A stretch of DNA of 64,000 nt from Hygrophila difformis (lineage: Eukaryota; Streptophyta; Magnoliopsida; Lamiales; Acanthaceae). Below, one piece after another: positions 10,095 to 20,013 of this stretch; within the stretch, counting starts at the first letter, position 1, and each line of letters begins with the position of its first letter. A model generated the notes under the pieces. That model ran no database searches. It had not been told where the DNA came from and worked only from the letters and a program-made list of their open reading frames with translations. Location: assembly GCA_030278955.1 (NCBI GenBank), contig JAOANR010000001.1:5692874-5756873 (forward strand), in the 5' to 3' direction. Position numbers and translations under genes: made by a program.

Positions 10095-11229
10095 TTAGTT
10101 ATACATATAAAGTATATGTTTGTAAATATTCATATATATATATTACTATTTTCTTATATATATATATATATATATATATTTTTAATTAATTTGATTTTAC
10201 TTATTTAATTTAATCCACTAATTTCTAAATATCTTCTATATCTATTTATTATTCTTTTTCAGTTTGTTTTTTCAATTTCATTTCTTCAATTAGAAGCCCA
10301 AACAATTGAATATGCCAACCCACATCAATTATTTTTTTCAAAATTCAACTCCGGATCTTCCACTGAATGAATATAAAATTTGATTTCGTCATTTTATTGC
10401 TTTATCACCATTTTTGCTTACTATTAACGGAAAACTTTGACTTTTCATCACTATTTGATTCCAACATTAATTAGAAAATGTTTAAGAAATGTAGTGTTTT
10501 AAATTCTATTATTTGTTGATTTTTGGAGTTTCAGTGAGATAATTAATATTGTCAAATTCGGGTGTTTTATGCGATGAAGATTGTGAAATTCAAATTGTTG
10601 GAATCATATGGGTAATTAAATGTTAAATGAATCAATATTGTTTTATGGTGAAAAATAAATATTAGATGAAGTAGATGTGGATGAAGTTATGAATTTTTTT
10701 TTTCCAGTGTGTCAAGAGTGGTGTAAATAACATACTTATTCCGTAAAAAATTCTTTAAGTTCGCACACCCTGAACTTTATTCCTGGAATCGCCACCGTGA
10801 GTATATATAGTTAGAGAGAGCAAATGTTTATATTCATCAAAGACATGAAGTGATGGAGAAACTTAAAGGATTATACTTATACTACAACATTACAGTATAT
10901 AGTAGTTTAGGGAGATGGAGCTAGTTTGGAGTTTATTTGGCCCCGGAAACATGGATACAATAATTGATCATAAAGGTGACCCCATGTAAGAAATAAATGA
11001 CCAAAGCTTACAAGTTACAAACATATATCCTGCTACAAAACAATAATAATTCAATAAAAAAGAGCGAATATATTAAATGGAAAAGATTTCACGTGAATTG
11101 AGCAGGTCCAAAGTGAGTGCCCGTGACTTACCAAACGACAAATAAACCAAAACCCTTCCATTTTACGATTTCGACTATAGTATATATGCCGCCTCGTCCT
11201 GTTTTCGTGGATGAATCATATCTTCATTA
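10095..11229. other. Gene-free AT-rich spacer
   Basis: Contains a TA microsatellite near 10150-10180. No coding sequence recognised up to the copia element. Its last five bases (CATTA, 11225-11229) are the left target duplication of that element. Confidence 0.5.
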
Positions 11230-11624
11230 TGTTATGCATGTAAACAAGATTGTGAATGTCTAGTGTTCAACATGTGAATATCCATGTTCATGCCTTGATC
11301 ATAAGGTTAGACATGTGAAAGTCTTGAAATGCATATGCCTTGATTATGAGGTTAGTAAATAGTGAGAGGATAAAAAAGTTTATAAATAGCCTATGTAATG
11401 TATTGAGAAAAGAGAGAAAAATTTTATACAAGCTTAATACTTGTTTCATCTCATGCCATAATTGTTACACTTTATCCATTTTATTATCCCACCTTTAAAA
11501 CTTCATTTCTTTCACCATTTAATCCCAATTTCCATTACAATACTTCCACTATAAACACAAGCTAATAAGCCATATACCATTTTATTATACACATACATAA
11601 ATAATTATAGTTATTTCTATAACA
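11230..11624 (+). repeat. 5' LTR of copia element
   Basis: 395 bp, TG...CA ends, one mismatch with the 3' LTR. A TATA-like TATAAATAG motif at about 11391 could be the promoter, giving a transcript through the internal region. Confidence 0.95.
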
Positions 11625-11643
11625 CGTTATCAGCACGAGCTCT
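11625..11643 (+). other. Probable primer-binding site of copia element
   Basis: Directly after the 5' LTR stands CGTTATCAGCACGAGCTC. The TATCAG core is shared with the usual initiator-Met tRNA complement, but the rest differs, so the primer tRNA is uncertain. Confidence 0.5.
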
Positions 11644-11782
11644 ATTAGAGTTTGCCAATTCTACCAAGGTTTTGTTGGAGTTCTGTTGTAAATTTGATTC
11701 ATACCGGGGTTCTGCCAAAATTTTTCAAATCCAGAAGAAAATCACTTGAGGTAATATATTACAACTATTTTCAATATCAGTT

Positions 11783-12622
11783 ATGACTAATTTTTCAAAA
11801 CAGGAATCTATGCCGTTGGAAAGATCCGGGGATTAATTATTTATCTTGAAATATGGATATTAAGATTTATTTGGAAACAATGGGTCTAGAAAAGACCATT
11901 ATAAAAAAAAAAAAAATACGGCCACAGGCCTAGACCGCAAAAAAAAATACGGCCACAGGCCAAGACCTAGAAAAACAAAACGGTCAAAAGATCATATTGG
12001 TCTATATATGGGAAATAAGCATTTTGCCAATTCTTATTTTTGATAAGAGACAGTGACAGTTCCCTTAATGTGGGGGCAAATGGCAGCTCTTTGATAAAAT
12101 AAAGATTTTTGGCTGAAATCCCAAATGCGGGGCATCATAATGACTGCAAGACTATAAGTCTGTAAATGATATAAATCAGTCATGTTCATAATAATGTCAC
12201 GATTGAGATATGTGACAATATATTAATAAAAATGACATTAATACCAACAGAGTCCATAAATCTTAGTTCGGTTATACCAACAGATTTCGTGGGTCTTTAG
12301 TTTGGTGTGTACTGACAGAGTCAGATTCTTAAATGGCAAAATAATTGCCAGAAATTATGCCTCTAAAAGGCGAAGCAATTGAAGAAAAATGCTATCAATA
12401 TGGCAGGAGGACATAGTCCCATAATTTGTCGTACGACTAATGAATTGGTACTAGTTACCGAGAATTATTGATAAATAAAGCAAATAAAGGTTGAAATAAA
12501 CCTTGCTAAAGTACGACAATATAAATATTACAAAAGGCCATTATTGATATGCTAAATATATCATCGAAAGATATACAAATTTCTTCAATGATACAATATT
12601 ATTATATTGTTTTTATTACGCT
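11783..12622 (+). pseudogene. Remnant of copia gag region
   Basis: An ATG at 11783 opens a frame resembling the start of plant copia gag proteins (MTNFSKQESMPLE), but a stop follows within about 15 codons. Gag-like residues (INYLS, LETMGL) continue in a broken frame to about 11900. The rest of gag, including the CCHC zinc knuckle, was not found. In its place are A-runs and a near-duplicate of ACGGCCACAGGCC about 30 bp apart (11920-11965). About 600 further bases have no open frame. Confidence 0.6.
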
Positions 12623-15600
12623 TTGAATTTTTTTAATTTCTGCTATATTATTATGCATTGTGTTGTTTCACTTATATTTAATCTTGTTTTAATATTAATT
12701 ATATCTTGTTTTAATTACAGCAAAATGGGGAATTATAAAAGTGATAATATATGTCTTATTGATAGTGCTTCAACGCACACGATACTAAAAGACATAAGGT
12801 ATTTTTCCAATTTAAAAATGGGAGATACAAGCATAAACACAATATGTGGTAGTGCAAATATTATACAAGGAATTGGCACAGCCAACCTTATTTTCCCAGA
12901 GGGAACAAAACTAATTGTGAAAAATGCACTCCTATCTCCCAAGTCTCGAAGAAATTTATTAAGTTTTAAAGATATCCGAGAAAATGGGTATCATCTCGAG
13001 ACATCGACTTCAGAGAATGTCGAATATTTATTAATTACAAATACCACACATTGTAAGAAATATATATTGGAAAAATTATCAGCTCTGTCTTCTGGATTGT
13101 ATTTTTCAAAGATAAATACAATTGAAAATTATCACTTAGACCACAGGTCTAATATTCCCCAAATAAACCAGAGGTTTATTAATGGCCAGAGGCCCACTAA
13201 TATATATCATCCCAAAATAGGCCAGAGGTCTATTGGAAGCCATAGGTTTACTGATGAATATATGATATGGCATGATCGCCTAGGCCATCCCGGCTCTACA
13301 ATGATGAGGCGAATTATTACAAATAGTCATGGCCATTCATTAAAGGGACAAAAATTGCTGCAACATAATGATTATATATGTGTTGCTTGCTCCCAAGGAA
13401 AATTAATTTCCAAACATTCACCAACAAAAGTGGGAACTGAAAGCCCCAGTTTTCTTGAAAGAATTCAGGGTGATATATGTGGACCTATAGATCCACCATG
13501 TGGACCATTTAAATATTTTATGGTGCTAATTGATGCATCAACACGATGGTCCAATGTATCATTATTATCATCTCGCAACCATGCGTTTGCAAAATTACTT
13601 GCTCAAATTATTAAATTACGAGCACAGTTCCCTGATTATACAATAAAAAATATCCGGTTGGATAATGCTGGTGAATATTCATCGCAGAGGTTTGATGAAT
13701 ACTGCGTGTCAATTGGCATAACAGTTGAGCATCCTGTTGCTCATGTCCATACACAGAATGGACTTGCTGAATCGCTTATAAAGCGTTTACAATTAATTGC
13801 CAGACCATTATTAATGAGATCTGGATTGCCATTGACAGCTTGGGGGCATGCAATATTACATGCAGCAAAATTGGTGCGGTTAAGGCCGACACATTATCAT
13901 GAATACTCCCCTATACAATTAACATTTGGGCATGAACCCAATATATCCCATCTCAGAATATTTGGTTGCGCTGTGTATGTCCCGATTGCACCACCTCAGC
14001 GCACAAAGATGGGTCCCCAACGTAGATTGGGAATATATGTCGGGTATGAATCACCATCGATTATTCGATATCTCGAACCATTAACTGGTGATTTATTTAC
14101 TGCGAAATTCAAAGATTGTCATTTTGACGAATCTCATTTCCCGACATTAGGGGGAGACAGAAATCAACCAAAGAAAGAAAAAGAAATCAACTGGAAAACA
14201 CCGTTAGATTTCTTCGATCCTCGTACAAATGATTGTGAACTAGAAGTACAAAGAATTGTACATTTGCAGAGTATTGCAAATCAATTGCCGGACGCATTAT
14301 GCGACTCTAAAAGAGTAACAAAATCTCTTATACCGGCAGCAAATGTTCCTATCAAAATTAATGACCCAGAGGGACCAATTACAAGTGCCAAAGATGAATC
14401 TACTGCACGCTTGAAGCGTGGTAGACCACCAGGTTCAAAAGATAAAAATCCTCGAAAGAAAAGAGGATCACAAATAATTGAAAGTGACAAAATTACAGAA
14501 AATATTCCAGAGGAAAAAGAAGCTCTTGAAGAGCAAGTAGCTCCAGAGGAGCAGGAACTTGCAGCTCTAGAGGAGAATGAACTTGAAAATAATGAAATAT
14601 CAATCAATTTTGTCACAAGCAGAAATGTTTGGAATCGAGATGCAATTATCATAGATAATGTATTCTCGTACCACATAGCACTTGACATCATAAATGATGA
14701 TGAGGATCATGAACCAAATTCGGTTGATGAATGTCGGAAAAGAAAAGATTGGCCAAAATGGAAAGATGCAATCCAATCTGAATTGGATTCCCTGGCTAGA
14801 CGAAATGTGTTTGGACCGATTGTCAAAACACCAGAAAATATAAAGCCAGTTGGATACAGATGGGTTTTTGTAAGAAAAATAAATGACAAAAATGAAATTG
14901 TCAGATACAAAGCGAGATTAGTCGCCCAAGGGTTTTCACAGAGACCCGGATTTGATTATGATGAAACATATTCCCCCGCAATGGATGGAATAACATTTAG
15001 ATATCTTATCAGTTTAGCAGTCCATCAAAATCTTGAAATGAGATTGATGGATGTTATTACTGCGTATCTATATGGAAATTTAGATACAGATATCTATATG
15101 AAGGTCCCAGAGGGATTAAAAATGTCAGAGACATATGAATCAAATCCTAGACATATGTATTCCATCAAATTACAAAAATCCCTATATGGACTGAAACAGT
15201 CCGGGCGAATGTGGTATAACCGACTCAGTGAGTCATTGATACAAGAGGGTTATACAAATGACCCAATTTGTCCATGTATTTTCATTAAGAAAAATGGACA
15301 AGGGTTTGTAATCATTGCAGTTTATGTTGATAATCTCAACTTGATTGGAACTCCAGATGAGCTCCAAAAGGCTATTGAATACCTAAAAAAGGAGTTTGAA
15401 ATCAAAGATTTTGGTAAAACCAAATCATGTCTTGGTCTGCAAATTGAATATTTAAATAATGGAACTTTTGTCCATCAAACAGCTTATACTCAGAGAGTAT
15501 TAAAGCGATTTTATATGGATAAAGCACACCCATTGAGTACTCCAATGGTCGTAAGGTCACTTGATATAAAAAAGGATCCGTTTAGACCACAAGAGGAAGG

Positions 15601-15817
15601 TGAACAAATTCTTGGACCAGAGGTCCCATATTTAAGTTCCATAGGTGCTTTAATGTATCTTGCAAACTGCACTAGACCAGATATATCATTTGCAGTAAAT
15701 TTATTAGCGAGATTCAGTTCATCTCCTACTAGACGACATTGGAATGGAATTAAACACATATTTCGCTATCTCCAAGGAACTATTGATCTTGGGTTATTTT
15801 ACCCAAATGACTCTTGA
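12623..15817 (+). CDS. Copia pol polyprotein: protease, integrase, reverse transcriptase (ends at premature stop)
   Basis: A long open frame of about 1,060 codons. The first ATG with clear protein homology is at 12725; the open frame itself extends upstream to 12623. In order: aspartic protease (LIDSASTHTIL); zinc-binding pre-integrase part (WHDRLGHP...CVACSQGK); integrase core with acidic residues in GDICGP, RLDNAGEY and NGLAES; then the reverse transcriptase (KARLVAQGFSQRPGFDYDET, LYGLKQSGRMWYNRL). The usual YVDD catalytic box reads YVDN (Asn codon 15332-15334), which should abolish polymerisation. A TGA at 15815-15817 separates the RNase H part, which lies downstream in the same frame. The gene is read from the 5' LTR. 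Confidence 0.9.
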   Translation: MNFFNFCYIIMHCVVSLIFNLVLILIISCFNYSKMGNYKSDNICLIDSASTHTILKDIRYFSNLKMGDTSINTICGSANIIQGIGTANLIFPEGTKLIVKNALLSPKSRRNLLSFKDIRENGYHLETSTSENVEYLLITNTTHCKKYILEKLSALSSGLYFSKINTIENYHLDHRSNIPQINQRFINGQRPTNIYHPKIGQRSIGSHRFTDEYMIWHDRLGHPGSTMMRRIITNSHGHSLKGQKLLQHNDYICVACSQGKLISKHSPTKVGTESPSFLERIQGDICGPIDPPCGPFKYFMVLIDASTRWSNVSLLSSRNHAFAKLLAQIIKLRAQFPDYTIKNIRLDNAGEYSSQRFDEYCVSIGITVEHPVAHVHTQNGLAESLIKRLQLIARPLLMRSGLPLTAWGHAILHAAKLVRLRPTHYHEYSPIQLTFGHEPNISHLRIFGCAVYVPIAPPQRTKMGPQRRLGIYVGYESPSIIRYLEPLTGDLFTAKFKDCHFDESHFPTLGGDRNQPKKEKEINWKTPLDFFDPRTNDCELEVQRIVHLQSIANQLPDALCDSKRVTKSLIPAANVPIKINDPEGPITSAKDESTARLKRGRPPGSKDKNPRKKRGSQIIESDKITENIPEEKEALEEQVAPEEQELAALEENELENNEISINFVTSRNVWNRDAIIIDNVFSYHIALDIINDDEDHEPNSVDECRKRKDWPKWKDAIQSELDSLARRNVFGPIVKTPENIKPVGYRWVFVRKINDKNEIVRYKARLVAQGFSQRPGFDYDETYSPAMDGITFRYLISLAVHQNLEMRLMDVITAYLYGNLDTDIYMKVPEGLKMSETYESNPRHMYSIKLQKSLYGLKQSGRMWYNRLSESLIQEGYTNDPICPCIFIKKNGQGFVIIAVYVDNLNLIGTPDELQKAIEYLKKEFEIKDFGKTKSCLGLQIEYLNNGTFVHQTAYTQRVLKRFYMDKAHPLSTPMVVRSLDIKKDPFRPQEEGEQILGPEVPYLSSIGALMYLANCTRPDISFAVNLLARFSSSPTRRHWNGIKHIFRYLQGTIDLGLFYPNDS

Positions 15818-16327
15818 CATGAAATAATCGGCTTTGCTGATGCCGGATATTTATCAGATCCACATAAAGCCAAATCTCAAACTGGCTATGTTTTTACATG
15901 TGGTGGTACTGCAATTTCATGGAGATCAATGAAGCAGACTTTGACTGCTACTTCCTCAAATCATGCTGAAATTTTAGCAATTCATGAAGCCAGTCGAGAG
16001 TGTGTATGGTTGCGATCTTTGATGCACCATATATTGAAAAATTGTGGCATAGCTACTGAAGAAAAGATACCCCCAACAATTTTATATGAAGATAATGCAG
16101 CTTGTATAGCACAATTGAAGGGAGGGTATATTAAAGGAGATAGAACGAAACACATTTCACCAAAATTTTTCTTCACTCATGATTTACAGAAAAATGGTGA
16201 AATAGATGTGCAGCAAATCCGTTCAGCTGATAATCTTGCAGATTTATTTACCAAGGCACTACCAACAGCAACATTCGAAAAGTTGGTGAAAAGCATTGGG
16301 ATGCGCCAACTAAAGAACTTCAACTGA
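15818..16327 (+). pseudogene. RNase H portion of copia polyprotein, cut off by in-frame TGA
   Basis: It continues in the same frame as the pol frame after one TGA. It contains DAGYLSDPHKAKSQTGYVF and LTATSSNHAEILAIHEASRE, the conserved RNase H region of copia elements, and ends with DLFTKALP before a natural stop at 16327. Only the single stop separates it from pol. Confidence 0.85.
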
Positions 16328-16455
16328 TGCTTTGATCAGGGGGAGAAGTAAATATGCAAGAATCATGTACTCTTTTTCCTAACTTGGATTTTTTTCCCAT
16401 AGGGTTTTTTCCAAGTAAGGTTTTAACGAGGCATATTCTTCGTCTTGACGACATT

Positions 16456-16465
16456 CAAGGGGGAG
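16456..16465 (+). other. Polypurine tract of copia element
   Basis: CAAGGGGGAG sits directly before the 3' LTR, the normal place for plus-strand priming. A similar CAGGGGGAGAAG occurs earlier at about 16337. Confidence 0.8.
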
Positions 16466-16860
16466 TGTTATGCATGTAAACAAGATTGTGAATGTCTAGT
16501 GTTCAACATGTGAATATCCATGTTCATGCCTTGATCATAAGGTTAGACATGTGAAAGTCTTGAAATGCATATGCCTTGATTATGAGGTTAGTAAATAGTG
16601 AGAGGATAAAAAAGTTTATAAATAGCCTATGTAATGTATTGAGAAAAGAGAGAAAAATTTTATACAAGCTTAATACTTGTTTCATCTCATGCCATAATTG
16701 TTACACTTTATCCATTTTATTATCCCACCTTTAAAACTTTATTTCTTTCACCATTTAATCCCAATTTCCATTACAATACTTCCACTATAAACACAAGCTA
16801 ATAAGCCATATACCATTTTATTATACACATACATAAATAATTATAGTTATTTCTATAACA
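16466..16860 (+). repeat. 3' LTR of copia element
   Basis: 395 bp, matching the 5' LTR except one base. It ends 432 bp upstream of the start codon of the aspartyl protease gene, on the same strand. Confidence 0.95.
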
Positions 16861-17203
16861 CATTATATATTTATGTATGCACTAAATCACAGTAGTACTT
16901 TTATAAAATGTTAACCAATTTACATTACTGATGACCTCATGCATGTAATTAGCCGCGGTATAAATTTAACTTGAAGAAATAATACAAGTTCAATGCTATG
17001 CAATGATGGCACGTAGTCCATGGGCCACACACACACATGTCCCTTGTCATGAATAGCTAGGACTTTTGGTTCACTTCACTTCACATGCAGCCTAGCTATT
17101 TTCCCCAATTTAATTATATGATGATATATGAAAAAACAGCTGTGATTCCTCACGAGGTGACCAATTGATACTATCTATTTTGCCTCTTTCCCTCAATCCC
17201 TAG

Positions 17204-17213
17204 CTATAAAAAG
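17204..17213 (+). promoter_or_regulatory. Probable TATA box of aspartyl protease gene
   Basis: CTATAAAAAG lies 80 bp before the ATG at 17293, at a reasonable distance for a plant core promoter with a short leader. Confidence 0.6.
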
Positions 17214-17292
17214 GTCATATACTAATTCTTATCCTTTTGGCTAAGGGAAAGAGGGGTTTAATTTGGCACTTCATTAAAGCTAGGACCATCAA

Positions 17293-18642
17293 ATGGAATA
17301 CTCATCATCAGCCACCCCTTTGGCTATACTATTTCTCTTCATTTCCTGCATCTCCATAGCATATTCTTCCAATGCTGCTGCTGCTGCTGCTCTTGACCCA
17401 TGTTCTTCTTCGGCTTCCAATTCCCACATTTCTATAGTCCACATTTACGGTAAATGCTCGCCCTTCGACCCGCCCAAACCCACCTCCTCATGGGTCACTA
17501 CGGTGCTCGACATGGCCTCTACGGACCCCAAGAGGGTCTCATACTTGTCGAGCCTCGTGGCCCAGAAGCCCACCTCGGTCCCGATCGGCCCCGGTCAAGT
17601 CATAAACATCGGAAACTACGTTGTCCGGGCCAAGATCGGGACCCCGGGCCAGCTCATGTTCATGGTCCTGGACACCAGCAACGACGCCGCATGGCTCCCC
17701 TGCAACGGATGCCTCGGCTGCTCCTCCACCGTGTTCGCTCCCAACACGTCCGCCACTTACGGGTCGTTGGGTTGCTCCATGCCCGAATGCAGCCAAGTCA
17801 GCGGCGTCTCGTGCCCGACCGTTGGATCGGGCTCCTGCGAGTTCAACCGATCCTACGGAGGCGATTCCTCATTCTCCGCCACCCTGTCACGCGACACCCT
17901 CACCTTAGGCAACGATGCCATCCCGAACTACTCATTCGGCTGCATCAACGCCGTCTCGGGGAAGTCGATCCCGCCCCAGGGATTGCTGGGTTTGGGTCGG
18001 GGCTCCTTGTCGCTCCTTTCGCAATCGGGGTCGCTCTACTCCGGAGTATTCTCCTACTGTCTTCCCAGCTTCAAATCGTACTACTTCTCAGGGTCGCTAA
18101 AGCTCGGGCCTTTAGGACAGCCCAAGAACATTAAAACCACACCACTCCTCAAGAGCCCGCACAGGCCATCTCTGTACTACGTGAACCTCACCGGTATCAG
18201 CGTGGGCCGGGTCAACCTCGCCATTGCCCCGGAGCTCCTGACGTTCAACCCAACCACCGGTTCGGGCACCATCATAGACTCCGGCACGGTTATAACTCGG
18301 TTTGTCCAGCCGATCTACGATGTGCTCCGCGATGAATTCAGGAAACAGGTGGCCGGTCCATTTACCTCGCTCGGGGCGTTCGACACGTGCTTCACCGCCA
18401 CGAACGAGCAGATTGCACCGGCAATCACGTTCCATTTTGAAGACCTCGACTTGAAGCTGCCAATGGAGAATAGCTTGATTCACAGCAGCTCCGGGTCGTT
18501 GGCTTGCCTGGCTATGGCGGCTGCGCCGAGCAATTTGGACTCGGTGCTCAATATTATTGCCAATCTGCAGCAGCAGAACCTCAGGATCTTGTTCGATACG
18601 GCTAATTCGCGCTTGGGCATTGCCCGGGAGCTTTGCAATTAG
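17293..18642 (+). CDS. Aspartyl protease, AED3-like (pepsin A1 family), secreted
   Basis: 449 residues, no introns. Residues 1-25 form a hydrophobic signal peptide, so the product should enter the secretory pathway and reach the apoplast. The first catalytic motif is at about residue 127 and reads DTSNDAAW rather than DTG; the second is IIDSGTVITRF at about 329. Cys-rich segments typical of plant A1B proteases follow the first motif (CNGCLGC). The DTS form is typical of the AED3/CND41-like group, in which AED3 is an apoplastic protein linked to EDS1-dependent immunity in Arabidopsis. Known family members hydrolyse proteins; the substrate here is unknown. The coding sequence is strikingly GC-rich at third positions compared with its AT-rich neighbourhood. 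A young copia LTR ends 432 bp upstream. Confidence 0.92.
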   Translation: MEYSSSATPLAILFLFISCISIAYSSNAAAAAALDPCSSSASNSHISIVHIYGKCSPFDPPKPTSSWVTTVLDMASTDPKRVSYLSSLVAQKPTSVPIGPGQVINIGNYVVRAKIGTPGQLMFMVLDTSNDAAWLPCNGCLGCSSTVFAPNTSATYGSLGCSMPECSQVSGVSCPTVGSGSCEFNRSYGGDSSFSATLSRDTLTLGNDAIPNYSFGCINAVSGKSIPPQGLLGLGRGSLSLLSQSGSLYSGVFSYCLPSFKSYYFSGSLKLGPLGQPKNIKTTPLLKSPHRPSLYYVNLTGISVGRVNLAIAPELLTFNPTTGSGTIIDSGTVITRFVQPIYDVLRDEFRKQVAGPFTSLGAFDTCFTATNEQIAPAITFHFEDLDLKLPMENSLIHSSSGSLACLAMAAAPSNLDSVLNIIANLQQQNLRILFDTANSRLGIARELCN

Positions 18643-20013
18643 GCCAGACCATCATATATATCCCTTTTGCCAATGCTTTCCGGTGCGTGCAAGGTTGATT
18701 TTTTTTTTTTCTTCTTAGTATTGTTCAACCCTTTCGGTGGTTCTAAAATTCGCAGAAGCTAAAGCTTATGTTGTGAGTTTGTGATGTGTTTTGTGTGTTG
18801 CAAATGGGATTATATTAGTTCATTTCAAGATAAGGTACAATAATTAAAGTTAAAGTATGTTTAAATGTTGGAGAAATGACTTCAAGTCTTCAATTGACTG
18901 CACCAAAGAAAGGAAGAAGCTCAAAATTCATATTTCCGCATCCCATCATTTTCATCAAGGAATCGTGGATATTTAATTTGTTGGTGGTGCTGGTGAGTGG
19001 TGACGCTAACTCATGAAAAAAAAAAAAGAAGAAGAAAACAGAAGAGAAGAAGAATGTGTGTGTGTGTGTGTGTGTTTTAGGAGTAGAATGTTTTTGGAGA
19101 AGAAGAAAACAGAAGAAAACTAATTACTATCGCAACACAGTATTTGGTTGTCAATAGTTTGAAAGCATTTGTAAATTTATAAAATAAACGATAATTTCCC
19201 CCCGGAGATAAGTGTCAACCTTTTTAACGCCATTGGCTCGATGGATCTGAAATCATTTTTGTGATTAAGAATTATTTCAAATTCATTAAAATGTGAAATG
19301 GATGAGAATTTTTCAGTGGAACGTTTTAGGCATAAACATAAGTATAATAATTTTTTTTTTTGGCAAACGGTGACACTCATGTGTCGGCAGAGGTGTATGG
19401 AGTCCAAACCAACATAAGTATAATAATTAAATAGATGTGTGCGTGTGTCTCTGTGTGAATCGGGAGATAAGATGAGAGCACGGTGGGGGTAAAAGCGTCA
19501 AAACTTGCCGATTGCATGAGAACTCAGAATTTTGCCAATTTGGCCCAGCTGGGGCCTCAAGCAGTACATATTTTTTACTACTTGGTTAGCTGGTTCTTGA
19601 AAGGGTGACTGGTGAGTGGGCGACCCTAAAAGAATTAACAAGTGAAACTGAAGACATACATTCAACGGTTTATTTCACCAATGAGCAAATGGAGATGCAA
19701 AATGCAAGACAATGTCATATAGAGCTGCGTGTCATGAATTTCCATATTCCAACATGTTTTATAAATGAACTAATTCGCCAATGAGGCTCAAACGTAATCG
19801 GAAACCTTAGCTTGTCGCTTTTAATGGTGTACTTGAAAATTAAACCTATACTAAAGGATCATTATTCTCAACTTCCATCTATGGAACTTAATATACAACA
19901 CAGTATAGCCCTATTGGCAAATGCAAATGATAAATTACAACAAATGTAGATAGGTGAGTAAAAGGTGTGCACCTGCCTAGTAGGGGTTTAGGACGGAGCA
20001 AAGCTTGATATTA
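18643..20013. other. Intergenic region between convergent protease and F-box genes
   Basis: Holds the 3' untranslated sequences of both genes, a (TG)10 microsatellite at 19055-19074, and a truncated SINE at 19353-19410. No gene recognised. Confidence 0.6.
19353..19410 (-). mobile_element. 5'-truncated SINE with target duplication
   Basis: Only the 3' end of the SINE family seen at 28523 and 36594 is present, reversed (T-run, then the complement of TGCCGACACATGAGTGTCA). An exact 18-bp duplication, AACATAAGTATAATAATT, flanks it (19335-19352 and 19411-19428). This proves independent insertion by target-primed reverse transcription. Confidence 0.85.

Larger units (their letters stand above)
11230..16860 (+). 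mobile_element. Ty1/copia LTR retrotransposon, very young, defective
   Basis: Two 395-bp LTRs (11230-11624 and 16466-16860) start TGTTATGC and end ATAACA, and differ at one base by eye (C at 11504, T at 16740). The 5-bp duplication CATTA flanks the whole (11225-11229, 16861-16865). The domain order protease, integrase, reverse transcriptase, RNase H is that of Ty1/copia. Near-identical LTRs mean recent insertion. The element is nevertheless broken: gag is reduced to a remnant, the reverse transcriptase catalytic motif is changed, and there is an internal stop. It probably moved using proteins from a related intact copy. Confidence 0.95.

Noticed and set aside
14281..14691. 136-codon minus-strand frame in the copia element
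   Set aside because: It is antisense to the Glu/Lys-rich linker of the polyprotein, which gives a Ser-rich shadow.
17454..18134. Long open frames overlapping the aspartyl protease gene in other frames and strands (also 17539-17796 and 18112-18483)
   Set aside because: They are shadows caused by the high GC content of the true protease frame; they have no family motifs.
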